Source of the DNA: Microvirga ossetica
GTDB lineage: Bacteria; Pseudomonadota; Alphaproteobacteria; Rhizobiales; Beijerinckiaceae
DNA length: 64,000 nucleotides
Reading direction: 5' to 3'
Assembly (NCBI RefSeq): GCF_002741015.1
Contig: NZ_CP016616.1
Span: 2,451,501 to 2,515,500 of the forward strand
The position numbers and the translations under genes were made by a program. The notes beneath the pieces are model-generated. The model had not been told where the DNA came from. It worked only from the letters and a program-made list of their open reading frames with translations, and did not search any database. Positions 51,080-59,150 of this stretch are shown here, piece after piece. Numbering within the stretch: position 1 is the first letter of the stretch; each line of letters begins with the position of its first letter.

Positions 51080-51504
51080 TAGCGCGCCATCGGCAGCAGA
51101 GCCCGCACACGCGGATCGCGCAGCCAGAGACCTCCCCACAGGATGATGCCGAGATAGACGCCGAACAGGGTGTGGCTGAACAGGGGGGAGCCCACCCGCA
51201 TCTGGGTGGCGACGGCGCCGCCGAGATAGGCCGTGATCAGGATCGCGCCGAGCACCGAGGTGCGCGGATAGGCATAGAGCAGGGCGGAGGCGATCAGCAC
51301 GATGCCGAGCGCACGCCAGGTTGTGGCGTCGGTCGGCCAGCCGAGCGGGATGACCGTATCTGTCACCACCTGAAGCGGAACCAGCTTGATCGCTCCGTCG
51401 AACAGAAGAAACAGAACGACGAGGCCGCTCAGGATTCGTCCGGTCCAGACGATGGCACCTTTCGACTCCGCCGGTGCGGTTGCCATGTGCTGCGCTGCCG
51501 TCAT
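51079..51504 (-). CDS. DoxX-family membrane protein
   Basis: A 141-residue protein with four predicted helices (about residues 22-40, 65-82, 87-105 and 112-130) and the family-like features GRILSGLVVLFLLFDGAIKL and AILITAYLGGAVATQMRVG. DoxX proteins include thiosulfate:quinone oxidoreductase subunits and many of unknown role; this short form is usually of unknown function. It lies at the end of the leftward set VOC-SRPBCC-DoxX that is divergent from an HxlR regulator gene, a recurring arrangement in Rhizobiales. The gene ends right at a family B palindrome, which may act as its terminator. Confidence 0.85.
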   Translation of the reverse strand: MTAAQHMATAPAESKGAIVWTGRILSGLVVLFLLFDGAIKLVPLQVVTDTVIPLGWPTDATTWRALGIVLIASALLYAYPRTSVLGAILITAYLGGAVATQMRVGSPLFSHTLFGVYLGIILWGGLWLRDPRVRALLPMAR

Positions 51505-51514
51505 CGCATCCTCC

Positions 51515-51990
51515 TCACGCTGCCGAGGCTGCGGACCGGCCTTCGGCCAGATCCGCCAATTGGCCTGCCACGATGCCCCAGCCCTCGTGAAAGCCCATCT
51601 CCTCGTGCTGCTTCATGGCCTCCTCGCTCCAATGCAGCACGCGGGCGGTGTAGCGCGTGCCCGAGCCTTCGGGTTCGAAGGTGATGATGGCGACCATGAA
51701 TGCCTCCTGCGGAATCCAGCCCGGCTTGAGGGCATCGGTCATGACGATCCTGCGGTTGGGCACGACCTCCAGGAACACGCCGCCATGGGGCATGTCGGTG
51801 CCGTCGGGCGAGCGCATCACCGTGCGGGCGCTGCCGCCGGGACGAAGATCGAATTCGACGACAGGCGTCGTGTAGGGGCGAGGCGCCCACCATTCGCCGG
51901 TGCGCTCGGTCCAGACCTTGAGACGGCTTCCGGCGAGGCCGCGATGAAACGCGTGATCGAGAGTTCGTGCTTGGCGTTTGGGTCGGTCAT
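51515..51990 (-). pseudogene. SRPBCC/AHSA1-domain protein, interrupted by a one-base deletion
   Basis: From ATG at 51990 the reverse strand reads MTDPNAKHELSITRFIAASP then EAV, after which the frame must shift near 51917-51924 to continue KVWTERTGEWWAPRPYTTPV through LADLAEGRSAASAA. One extra base in the sequence gtctcaag (for example a second T, giving AVFKVW) would restore a 158-residue protein of normal length. AHSA1-like SRPBCC proteins are ligand-binding folds often adjacent to VOC and DoxX genes. An open frame starting at 52018 covers most of the gene in the second frame, but its N-terminus is not family-like. Whether the break is biological or a sequencing error is undecided. Confidence 0.78.
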
Positions 51991-52018
51991 GTCTCTGCTC
52001 CCTGGAAGCTCTCTTCAC

Positions 52019-52450
52019 TCACGCAGCGGTGTTGGCGCCCATGGCCTCCTGCGCGGCCGCCAGATCCATCCACATGATCTCCCAGATGTGGCCGTCGGGA
52101 TCCTCGAAGCTGCGGCCATACATGAAGCCGTAATCCTGCTGCGGACCCGGATCGGCCTTGCCGCCGGCAGAGGTCGCCTTGGCGAGCGTCGCGTCGACCT
52201 CGTCGCGGCTGTCGGCAGAGAGGCAGATCAGCACTTCGCTCGTCTTCTTCGCGTCGGCGATCGCCTTGGGCGTGAACTGGCGGAACTTCTCGTGGGTCAG
52301 AAGCATCGCATGGATGGTCTCGGAGAAGACCATGCAGGCGGCGGTATGGTCGGTGAACTGCTCGTTCTTCACGGCGCCCAAGGCCTCGTAGAAGGCAATG
52401 GACTTGGGAAGGTCGGCAACGGGCAGGTTCACGAAGATCAGCTTGGGCAT
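52019..52450 (-). CDS. VOC-superfamily (glyoxalase/bleomycin resistance) protein
   Basis: A 143-residue VOC-fold protein starting MPKLIFVNLPVADLPKSIAF and ending with RSFEDPDGHIWEIMWMDL, whose Glu may bind metal. The second half carries GRSFEDPDGHIWE, typical of this family; the N-terminal metal ligand of true glyoxalases is not obvious. A good GAGGAAGAGCCCG site precedes ATG at 52450. It is the first gene of a leftward set VOC-SRPBCC-DoxX divergent from an HxlR regulator. Such sets are widespread and probably protect against or modify electrophilic or oxidised compounds, but no substrate is known. Confidence 0.88.
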   Translation of the reverse strand: MPKLIFVNLPVADLPKSIAFYEALGAVKNEQFTDHTAACMVFSETIHAMLLTHEKFRQFTPKAIADAKKTSEVLICLSADSRDEVDATLAKATSAGGKADPGPQQDYGFMYGRSFEDPDGHIWEIMWMDLAAAQEAMGANTAA

Positions 52451-52474
52451 CGGGCTCTTCCTCTGGCTTGTGAT

Positions 52475-52503
52475 TTGACATTGATTCCACGGAAAGTTAT
52501 AAA
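52475..52503 (+). promoter_or_regulatory. Promoter of the HxlR gene with overlapping operator-like repeat
   Basis: TTGACA (52475-52480) and TATAAA (52498-52503) are 17 bp apart. The -10 lies only 8 bp before the ATG, so the mRNA would be almost or completely leaderless. AGTTATAAATAGCAACT (52495-52511) is an imperfect palindrome like HxlR/DUF24 operators. Confidence 0.7.
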
Positions 52504-52511
52504 TAGCAACT

Positions 52512-53210
52512 ATGCCGTTAGAAAAAATAACTGAACCTGCTGAGGCCCGCACCAAGCGTCATTACGAGGACGCCTGCGCTGCGGCTCACGCCCTCGACCT
52601 CGTCGGCGAGCGCTGGGCGCTCCTGGTGATGCGCGAGCTGATGCTGGGCCCGAAGCGCTTCAGCGACCTGCGCGAGAGCCTTCCCGGGATCAGTGCCAAT
52701 GTCCTCACCCAGCGCCTCGAGAGCCTGGAAGCGGCCGGCGTTCTCCTCAAGCGCCGGCTGCCGCCGCCGGCGGCCTCGCAGGTCTACGAGCTGACCGAGT
52801 GGGGCTATGAGAGCGAGCCGATCTTCCAGGCTCTCGGACGCTGGGCCGCGCGCTCCCCGTCGCACAACCCGGCCCTGCCGTTCAGCGCCGCCTCGTTCTT
52901 TCTCTCGCTCAGGACGATGCTCGATGCGGAACGGGCGAAGGATGTTGCAGGAAGGATCGGCTTTTGCCTCGGCGAAGAAACATTCCTCGCGCATCTGGCC
53001 GACGGGAAAATCGAGATCGCACGCGGCTCCATCGAGGAAGCAGACTTGGTTCTCACCGGCACGCCGCCGGTTCTCGCCGGCGCGATCTATGGCGGCCAGC
53101 CGCTCGAGGTGCTGGAACAGGCCGGCGTGCTCCAGGTCGAGGGCGACCGGGCGTTGGCGAAAACGTTCACCGGTCTGTTTCCGCTTCCCGCTAAAGCCTC
53201 CCTCACCTGA
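52512..53210 (+). CDS. HxlR-type winged-helix regulator with C-terminal SCP2-like domain
   Basis: A 232-residue protein. Residues about 20-110 form the HxlR winged helix (ALDLVGERWALLVMRELMLG, FSDLRESLPGISANVLTQRL, then the wing); from about 130 onward a separate SCP2-like/sterol-carrier fold follows (ALPFSAASFFLSLRTMLDAE ... VLTGTPPVLAGAIYGGQPLE), as in YodB relatives with an added ligand domain. It is divergent from the VOC-SRPBCC-DoxX set across 61 bp that contain a good promoter overlapping a palindrome, so autoregulation and control of those genes are likely. The Cys typical of redox-sensing YodB (near residue 6) is absent. Confidence 0.88.
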   Translation: MPLEKITEPAEARTKRHYEDACAAAHALDLVGERWALLVMRELMLGPKRFSDLRESLPGISANVLTQRLESLEAAGVLLKRRLPPPAASQVYELTEWGYESEPIFQALGRWAARSPSHNPALPFSAASFFLSLRTMLDAERAKDVAGRIGFCLGEETFLAHLADGKIEIARGSIEEADLVLTGTPPVLAGAIYGGQPLEVLEQAGVLQVEGDRALAKTFTGLFPLPAKASLT

Positions 53211-53216
53211 GAGGTT

Positions 53217-53942
53217 TCAGCGCAGCGTCTCGTCGAAGAAGGTGAGCAGGCGCGTCCAGTGCCGCTCGGCGCCGCGCTCGTCGTAGACGCTGTGGTCGGG
53301 GACGGCCCAGCCATGGGCCATACCGACATAGTTTTCGATGATGTGATCGATCTCGGCCCGGCGCAGGGCCTCCGCCAGCAGGGCGGACTGCTCGGGCGGG
53401 AAGCTGCCATCGACGCCCGCGCTGCCGACATAGACGCGCCCCTTGATCGTCGCCACGTGACGATGGGGGCTGTCCGGCGCATCGCTGGCGAGGCGACCGC
53501 CATGGAAGCTCGCCGCGGCGGCGATGCGGTCGGGATAGGCCGCCGCCGCACGGATGGCGCGGCTGCCGCCCATGCAATAGCCGACCGTGCCGATGCGCCC
53601 GGTTGCGCCCGCCTCCGTTAGGGCAGCGATGAAGGCGCCCGAATCGCGCCGGGTCATGTCCTGGCTCGTGCCGTCGATCATGCTCCGCAATGCGCTGCGG
53701 CTGGGCTCTTCGGCAAAAGCCGTCCTGGCATCGAAGGGGCCGTAATCGCCGAAGCGGTAGAAGAGATCGGGAACCAGGACGAGATAACCCTCGCCGGCAA
53801 GACGCTCGGCCATGGCATCGAGGGCAGGGCGCGGCCCGAAGGCATCCATGTAGAGGATGACGCCGGGCGCGGTTGCCGTCGGTTTCGCGCCTGGGTGGAA
53901 CAGCCCCGCCTTGGCGTTTCCGTCCTCCGTCCGAATGGTCAT
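53217..53942 (-). CDS. Dienelactone hydrolase family protein
   Basis: A 241-residue alpha/beta hydrolase of the dienelactone hydrolase family, with the Cys nucleophile in GTVGYCMGGSRA (G-x-C-x-G), Asp in YVGSAGVDGSFPPE and His in GMAHGWAVPD, so the Cys-Asp-His triad is intact. The opening MTIRTEDGNAKAGLFHPGAK matches relatives that act on dienelactones or related esters. AGGCAGGAC stands before ATG at 53942. It converges on the HxlR gene with a 6-bp gap. No aromatic degradation operon surrounds it, so the natural substrate remains open. Length is normal. Confidence 0.9.
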   Translation of the reverse strand: MTIRTEDGNAKAGLFHPGAKPTATAPGVILYMDAFGPRPALDAMAERLAGEGYLVLVPDLFYRFGDYGPFDARTAFAEEPSRSALRSMIDGTSQDMTRRDSGAFIAALTEAGATGRIGTVGYCMGGSRAIRAAAAYPDRIAAAASFHGGRLASDAPDSPHRHVATIKGRVYVGSAGVDGSFPPEQSALLAEALRRAEIDHIIENYVGMAHGWAVPDHSVYDERGAERHWTRLLTFFDETLR

Positions 53943-54033
53943 GTCCTGCCTGGCCAAGATGCGCTCCCTACGTCGTCCCGACACGTCTTACGGCACGAAC
54001 GTGGTCTTTCAAGCCTGACATTGTTGCAGAGGC

Positions 54034-54213
54034 TTAAGGACCGCCGGCGAGAGATCCAACCACCGCCATGGTCAGCTCGTCGAGATTGACCTTTCCCTCG
54101 ACGGTAATCATCTCGGCGTCGCCCGATCTGACGCGAAGCCCCTGCTCGCCTACCTCCGACTGGCGCTTCAGTTCGGCGACGATGGCGTTGCGCACTTGAT
54201 CCTCGATATTCAT
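54034..54213 (-). CDS. Small protein of unknown function (59 aa)
   Basis: A 59-residue protein starting MNIEDQVRNAIVAELKRQSE and ending VNLDELTMAVVGSLAGGP. It appears to be a compact helix-rich or small alpha/beta domain with no signal peptide or membrane segment. GAAAGGACTGGG stands before the ATG. The frame continues upstream but without coding character. It is solitary, between the dienelactone hydrolase gene and an HNH nuclease gene on the same strand. No family was recognised; the regular pattern and good ribosome-binding site support it as real. Confidence 0.6.
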   Translation of the reverse strand: MNIEDQVRNAIVAELKRQSEVGEQGLRVRSGDAEMITVEGKVNLDELTMAVVGSLAGGP

Positions 54214-54293
54214 CGACCCAGTCCTTTCGCCTTGAAACGATCCTGCTGTCGAACGTCGATGCGAAGGACCCTGTTCCACGCCGATGCCGGCCC

Positions 54294-54566
54294 TCACCCG
54301 TCCCGTCGCACCGCCTTCAGCGCCCGGAAGGTCTCGGCATCCATGGTGCCCCGCTCGTTGTTGCAGGCGGAGCAGGCGAGCACGAGGTTGTCTCGCGCGA
54401 GCGGGCCTCCGGTGGACTTGGGAACCACATGATCGAGGGTCGCGAGGTCGGGCGCGCGTTTCACGCCCCGTCCCGGACGGCGCGCGGGCTTGCAGCAATA
54501 GACGCAGCGCCCCTCGTCGCGGGTATAGATATCCTCGAAGAGCTTGATGCGATGCGCTGCCTTCAT
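54294..54566 (-). CDS. HNH endonuclease
   Basis: A 90-residue stand-alone HNH nuclease. Two Cys in GRCVYCCKPA and two in LACSACNNERG form the zinc site, and the catalytic histidine lies in ATLDHVVPKSTGGPLARDNL, followed by the Asn of DNLVLAC. Such small HNH proteins are found near phage, restriction and toxin loci, but also alone in chromosomes; no such partner is adjacent. The start MKAAHRIKLFEDIYTRDEGR is typical. Function may be nicking or cleavage of DNA; the target is unknown. Confidence 0.9.
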   Translation of the reverse strand: MKAAHRIKLFEDIYTRDEGRCVYCCKPARRPGRGVKRAPDLATLDHVVPKSTGGPLARDNLVLACSACNNERGTMDAETFRALKAVRRDG

Positions 54567-54636
54567 GTGCGGGAAGCCGCCTCCGTGCCAGTACCGTCAT
54601 GTCGCACGTTCGGAACGATCCGGGGAGCCCGAATCC

Positions 54637-54876
54637 TCACGGAACTTCGGGCGGCAGCATCGGGTGGAGCACCGGCTTTTCGGACTCCGGCGGCTGCTCC
54701 GGAAGGGATGAGGGCGCGCTTGGCGGAACCGACGGCAGAGGCGTCTCGGGAGGGATCGGCATGGCGGGCAGCGGCTCGGTCGGGGGAGGCTTGGGGTAGA
54801 ATTCATCAGGCTGTTGCCGGCTGTCGTTTCTTGCAGACAAGAAGCTCTCCCATTGCAACGATCTATCCGTCGTCAA
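54637..54876 (-). CDS. Possible Pro-rich protein with TTG start (79 aa)
   Basis: A 79-codon open frame starting at TTG and reading MTTDRSLQWESFLSARNDSR, then a Pro/Glu/Ser-rich run (PPPTEPLPAMPIPPETPLPS...). No ATG or GTG start precedes the stop codon upstream in this frame, and the ribosome-binding site is weak. It may be a disordered Pro-rich protein or only an open frame in GC-rich sequence. Otherwise 54567-55013 holds no gene. Confidence 0.3.
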   Translation of the reverse strand: MTTDRSLQWESFLSARNDSRQQPDEFYPKPPPTEPLPAMPIPPETPLPSVPPSAPSSLPEQPPESEKPVLHPMLPPEVP

Positions 54877-55013
54877 CCGCTCGGCTCCCCGAAAGTTCTC
54901 GGCTCCCGCTCATCCCTTGCGTCACGATAGCGAAACCATAGGCGCAACGGATGCTTGACCTTACGGCCGTTTGAGGCCACCACGGCAGGGTGGAGTCTCG
55001 AAACGGAAGAGCT

Positions 55014-55829
55014 ATGCGCGCTGCCCCATCCCTTGCCCTCCTCGCCGCCCTCACGACCGGTGCCACCGCAGCTCAGGCGGCCGATCTCTTCTCCCCTGAG
55101 CCGATTCAATCCTCCCAGGGCTGGATCGTCACCGTAAAGGGCAATGTGAGGGTCGGGCCGTCCTATCCGGGCTCGGACGAATACGGCTTCATCGGCTATC
55201 CCTCGCTCAGCTTCCGCCGCCCCGGTACGGTCGAGCGCTACAGCGCCCCCGATGACGGCCTGAGCTTCTCGTTCCTGGATGAATCCGTGCTCCGCATCGG
55301 CGTCGTCGGCCGCTTCCAGGGCGGTCGCTACCTGCAGGACAATCGAGAGCTTTACGGCCTGGCGAAGGTCGACTGGGCGATCGAGCCCGGTGTCTTCGTG
55401 GAATATTGGCCCCTGGATTTCCTGCGCGCCCGCGCCGAGATCCGGCGCGGCTTCAACGGGCATGAGGGCTTCGTCGCCGATTTCGGCCTCGACGCCGTCC
55501 AGAGGTTCGGCGCCTTCACGGTTTCGATCGGTCCCCGGCTAGCGCTCGGCGACAGCGAGTTCACCCAGACCTATTTCGGCGTGACGCCCGCCGAGGCGGC
55601 GCTGAACGGCCAGGTGACGCCTTACGACCCCTCGGGCGGCATCACATCGGTCGGCGCGACGGGCGCTCTCACCTACACCTGGTCTCCGGAATGGTCGACG
55701 ACCGCCTTCGTGACCTACAAGCGCCTCGTGGGCGACGCCGCCGACAGCCCGATCGTCAAGCAATTTGGCTCGGAGAACCAGTACGGCTTCGGCCTGACCG
55801 CCTCCTATTCCTTCGCCTACACGCCCTAA
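55014..55829 (+). CDS. MipA/OmpV-family outer-membrane protein
   Basis: A 271-residue beta-barrel protein with an N-terminal signal (MRAAPSLALLAALTTGATAA, cleavage near AQAADLF) and alternating amphipathic strands ending in the aromatic-rich YGFGLTASYSFAYTP. This matches the MipA/OmpV family of small outer-membrane proteins; members include MltA-interacting scaffold proteins, but most are porin-like with unknown role. The start at 55014 has GGAAGAGCT upstream; an earlier in-frame start is less likely. It ends at a bidirectional terminator shared with the convergent PTPS-like gene. Length is normal. Confidence 0.9.
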   Translation: MRAAPSLALLAALTTGATAAQAADLFSPEPIQSSQGWIVTVKGNVRVGPSYPGSDEYGFIGYPSLSFRRPGTVERYSAPDDGLSFSFLDESVLRIGVVGRFQGGRYLQDNRELYGLAKVDWAIEPGVFVEYWPLDFLRARAEIRRGFNGHEGFVADFGLDAVQRFGAFTVSIGPRLALGDSEFTQTYFGVTPAEAALNGQVTPYDPSGGITSVGATGALTYTWSPEWSTTAFVTYKRLVGDAADSPIVKQFGSENQYGFGLTASYSFAYTP

Positions 55830-55853
55830 AGGCTGGAGCCACACGGCAAATGG

Positions 55854-55885
55854 AAAAAGCCGCCCTTTCGGGCGGCTTCTTTTTG
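55854..55885. terminator. Bidirectional terminator between MipA and PTPS-like genes
   Basis: AAAAAGCCGCCC/GGGCGGCTTCTTTTT forms a strong stem with a T run on the right and an A run (U on the reverse strand) on the left, serving both convergent genes. Confidence 0.88.
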
Positions 55886-55903
55886 CTCCGGATGACGAAT
55901 GCG

Positions 55904-56293
55904 TCAGGCCGCGAGGCTGCCGGCCCGGGCCGCTTCCTCACCGCGGTAGATGCAGCCTTCCTGCGAGCCGGCCATGCCGCGCTTGAGCTCGACCTCCTCC
56001 AGCCCCGGGAAGCGCTCCTTCACCAGCTTCCAGACGTATTTGGTGACGTTCTCGAGCGAGGCGACGCCGATCGCGGGGTTGAGATCGAGGTTCCCGTGAT
56101 CCAGGCCCGATCCATGCTCGCCCTTGATTTCCTTGATGTAGTTTTCGACGTCGTAGAGGTTGACCGGCCAGCCATAAACCTCATCGACGGCTCCGCCGAA
56201 GGTCAGCTTCACGATGAAGGTATGTCCGTGCAGCCCGGAATAGGGAGCCACCGAATGCGCCGCATCGAACGTGAACTCGCAATATGTCTTCAT
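55904..56293 (-). CDS. 6-pyruvoyl tetrahydropterin synthase / QueD-like protein lacking the usual catalytic Cys
   Basis: A 129-residue T-fold protein starting MKTYCEFTFDAAHSV, with the zinc motif HGH in YSGLHGHTFIVKLTF, then LYDVENYIKEIKGEHGSGLDHGNLD and the C-terminal GSQEGCIYRGE, which matches QueD/PTPS. In QueD the catalytic Cys precedes HGH by four positions (C-x3-HGH); here Tyr is in that place (Y-S-G-L-HGH). Therefore it may not make 6-carboxytetrahydropterin; a different pterin reaction or a changed active site is possible. GGGAGCAGG precedes ATG at 56293. It is solitary, convergent with the MipA gene. Confidence 0.82.
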   Translation of the reverse strand: MKTYCEFTFDAAHSVAPYSGLHGHTFIVKLTFGGAVDEVYGWPVNLYDVENYIKEIKGEHGSGLDHGNLDLNPAIGVASLENVTKYVWKLVKERFPGLEEVELKRGMAGSQEGCIYRGEEAARAGSLAA

Positions 56294-56457
56294 CAAACCT
56301 GCTCCCACGAATGGCTATCGTCTGTTTTCTCGGCGTGAAACGCGGCCAGCCCCCACGCGCTCATGCCGGAATGACGCTCCGGCAGGTTGATCCTGCGTAA
56401 CATAGGACACCGATTCCGGCAAAGTGCGGCGAGGTATTTTCTCTCATGGCCTTTCGG

Positions 56458-57108
56458 TCATATGGTGTCTGGCATCCGCACCTCCCGCTCGCGCCAGAAG
56501 CGATGGAGCCCGGCAATATCGGACGCGCAGAGAAGCGGCATTGCATCCTTGATCTGCTCGACGGGCCAGTCCCACCAAGCCATCTCGAGCAGCATGGCGA
56601 TCTCCACTTCGGAGAAGCGCTTGCGGATCGGCTTCGCCGGATTTCCGGCAGCGATGGTGTAGGGTTCCACATCGCGGGTCACCACCGCCCGGCTTCCGAT
56701 GATGGCGCCATGGCCGATCGTAATGCCCGGCATGATCATCGCCTCGGCGCCGATCCAGACATCGTTGCCGACCACCGTGTCGCCGGCGGGAACGAACGGA
56801 TCCTGCGGATTCCCGAACGCGCCGTCCCCGTTCATGTAGAAGAACGGGAAGGTGGAGGCCCAGTCGCGCCGATGGCCCTGATTGCCGTGCATCATGAAGG
56901 TGACGCCCGTCGCGATGGAGCAGAAGCTGCCGATGATCAGCTTGTCGACCTCCGGCTCGTCGGCCAGCAGGTAGAGGGCGCAGTCGTCGAAGGAATGGCC
57001 GTGGTAATAGCCGGAATAATAGCTGTACCGTCCGACCTTGATATGCGGATTGGTCACCTGCTCCGACAGGGGGATCCCCTGCAAAGGGCTTTCGAAGAAA
57101 TTCGTCAT
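56458..57108 (-). CDS. CatB-related O-acetyltransferase (left-handed beta-helix)
   Basis: A 216-residue xenobiotic acetyltransferase of the CatB/Vat type, which transfers acetyl groups from acetyl-CoA to hydroxyls on compounds such as chloramphenicol or streptogramins. The catalytic His lies in [20 protein letters not shown], and the hexapeptide repeats of the left-handed helix are seen in [38 protein letters not shown]. The frame also has a GTG directly before the ATG at 57108; the ATG is preferred. Chromosomal CatB homologues often act on unknown sugars, so resistance is not certain. It is solitary and follows the GGDEF-EAL gene. Confidence 0.9.
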   Translation of the reverse strand: MTNFFESPLQGIPLSEQVTNPHIKVGRYSYYSGYYHGHSFDDCALYLLADEPEVDKLIIGSFCSIATGVTFMMHGNQGHRRDWASTFPFFYMNGDGAFGNPQDPFVPAGDTVVGNDVWIGAEAMIMPGITIGHGAIIGSRAVVTRDVEPYTIAAGNPAKPIRKRFSEVEIAMLLEMAWWDWPVEQIKDAMPLLCASDIAGLHRFWREREVRMPDTI

Positions 57109-57186
57109 CACGCCCCATCTTAGGAGAGGAGCCTGGCGCAGCCAAGCTTGGGGATCCCGTCTCTCGCCGCTTTCGGATCGTTTCCG

Positions 57187-59118
57187 TTAGGCCACCTTGG
57201 CCTTGTGCTTGAGGGCGGCGAGCGTGTGAACCAGCTCCCGCGCCGGCTTGGGCCGCCCGAAGTAATAGCCCTGGGCGTCGGTGCAGCCTGCGGCCTGGAT
57301 CTGGCGCAACTGGTCCTCCGTCTCGATGCCTTCGGCCACGGTCGGCATGCCGAGGCTCGCGCCGAGACTGGCGACGGATTGCACGATCGCCAGGCAGTCG
57401 GTGCGCTGGGACATCTCCCGCACGAAAGACTGGTCGATCTTGATCTTGTCGAACGGAAAGCTGCGCAGGTAGCTCAGGGACGAATAGCCGGTTCCGAAAT
57501 CGTCCATGGCGATGCGCACGCCGAGACGGCGCAGCTGATGAAGCGTGGACACGGTGGTTTCGCTGTCCTGGAGAAGGACCGACTCGGTGATCTCCAGCTC
57601 GAGCCGATGCGGCGCAAGTCCCGACACCGCGAGAGCCCGGGTGACGCTTTGCACGAGGCCGCGGTTGCGGAACTGGATCGGCGAGAGATTGACGGCGACG
57701 TTGATGTCCCGCGGCCAGGAGGCCGCTTCCCTGCAGGCCTCCTCGATGATCCAGTCGCCCAGGGGCGAGATGAGGCCGGTATCTTCGATGACGGGGATAA
57801 ACTCCGCCGGCGGAACCAGGCCGCGCTCGGGATGATGCCAGCGCAGAAGAGCCTCGAAGCCGCCGATCTCGTTGGCCTCGATGTTGATCTGGGGCTGGTA
57901 GAAGAGCTCGAACTCTCCGTTGCCGATCGCCTTGCGCAGATCCACTTCCAGCACCCGGCGGGCCTGGAGCTGGGCATCCATCTCCGGCTCGAAGAAGCGG
58001 AACGTGCCGCGCCCGTCCGCCTTCGCATGATAGAGCGCCATGTCGGCATTCTTCAGGATCTGGCTCGAGTTCATGTGCCGCTGCGCCAGGGCGATGCCGA
58101 TGCTCGTGCCGATGAAAATCTCCTGGCCGTTCACGCTGAACGGCTCCTGCAGGGCTTGAACGACGCGCGAGGCCAGGGCGGCGCTCTCCTCCGGCCTGCG
58201 GATCCCGGTCTGCAGGATGGCGAATTCGTCGCCGCCGAACCGGGAGATCAGGTTGCGAACCTGGCCCTCCCCGGGGGGAATGCAGGCGCGCAGCCGGTCG
58301 GCCACCGCCTTGAGCAATTCGTCGCCGGTTTCGTGGCCGAAAGAATCGTTCACGTCCTTGAAGTGATCGAGATCGAGATAGGAAACGGAGACGGTGCGGC
58401 CCTGCGGCCTCATCCCTGCGAGGGCCTGTTCCAGCTTTTCGCGCAGCACCACCCGGTTGGGAAGGCCGGTAAGCGCATCCTGGTGGGCTAGGACGTGCAG
58501 TTCCTGGTGGGCGCGCCCGAGCAGGCGGTTGTGGCGGTTGAGAAGCGCGATCAGCACAATTCCGATGAGGATCAGGCTGGCGGCGATGGCGGAGAAGACC
58601 CAGTGCAGGCGAATGAGTTCCTGCTGATCCCTGCGGATCACCTCCGAGCCATACATGAGCGCCGTCGACGCGATCTGCGACAGGCTGCCCTCGAACGGCT
58701 GCAGGACCTCCATGATCTTCCTGACGGTGCCGGGACGGTCCAGCTCCTTGATCAGCGGCTCGATGGAGGTGAGGGCCTTTTCCAGCCCGCGGAGGGTGAC
58801 CTGATGTTCGGGATCGCGCCGGAGCAGCTCGTGGAAATCGCCCTCGTTGAGCATGTGCACACGCCCGGCGAGGATGTCGTAGCGCAGCTCGACCTCATCC
58901 TTGTCGACGCCGCTGTCCGGCCGCTCGACCTGCGCAAGCCGATGCTCGAGGCGAATGAATTCGGATGCCGCCTGACTGGCCTCCCAGGCGGGGTTATAGG
59001 CGGAGATCTGCCGCAGCGCACCCTGGCGTTCGACCACCAGCACCGAAATATAGGCGCCGGCGACCATGAAGCCGCCAATCACGATGGCAATGACCGTTTT
59101 GAACGTGCGCAGCGACAA
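57187..59118 (-). CDS. Membrane-bound GGDEF-EAL protein
   Basis: A 643-residue protein with two helices (about residues 8-28 and 173-193) enclosing a ~140-residue periplasmic sensor rich in helices (QISAYNPAWEASQAASEFIR...), then GGDEF (SRFGGDEFAIL near residue 293) and EAL (FEALLRWHHPE near 420) domains. EAL catalytic motifs are intact: FYQPQINIE, NVAVNLSPIQF, EITESVLLQD, DDFGTGYSSLSYLR, KIDQSFV and AEGIETEDQ. It can plausibly make and degrade c-di-GMP. It begins 32 bp after a periplasmic molybdopterin-fold gene, with which it is probably co-transcribed, and might sense its partner through the periplasmic part. Confidence 0.94.
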   Translation of the reverse strand: MSLRTFKTVIAIVIGGFMVAGAYISVLVVERQGALRQISAYNPAWEASQAASEFIRLEHRLAQVERPDSGVDKDEVELRYDILAGRVHMLNEGDFHELLRRDPEHQVTLRGLEKALTSIEPLIKELDRPGTVRKIMEVLQPFEGSLSQIASTALMYGSEVIRRDQQELIRLHWVFSAIAASLILIGIVLIALLNRHNRLLGRAHQELHVLAHQDALTGLPNRVVLREKLEQALAGMRPQGRTVSVSYLDLDHFKDVNDSFGHETGDELLKAVADRLRACIPPGEGQVRNLISRFGGDEFAILQTGIRRPEESAALASRVVQALQEPFSVNGQEIFIGTSIGIALAQRHMNSSQILKNADMALYHAKADGRGTFRFFEPEMDAQLQARRVLEVDLRKAIGNGEFELFYQPQINIEANEIGGFEALLRWHHPERGLVPPAEFIPVIEDTGLISPLGDWIIEEACREAASWPRDINVAVNLSPIQFRNRGLVQSVTRALAVSGLAPHRLELEITESVLLQDSETTVSTLHQLRRLGVRIAMDDFGTGYSSLSYLRSFPFDKIKIDQSFVREMSQRTDCLAIVQSVASLGASLGMPTVAEGIETEDQLRQIQAAGCTDAQGYYFGRPKPARELVHTLAALKHKAKVA

Positions 59119-59150
59119 ATGGGCAGCCTCCGGAAGCAGCCTTGCCTTCG

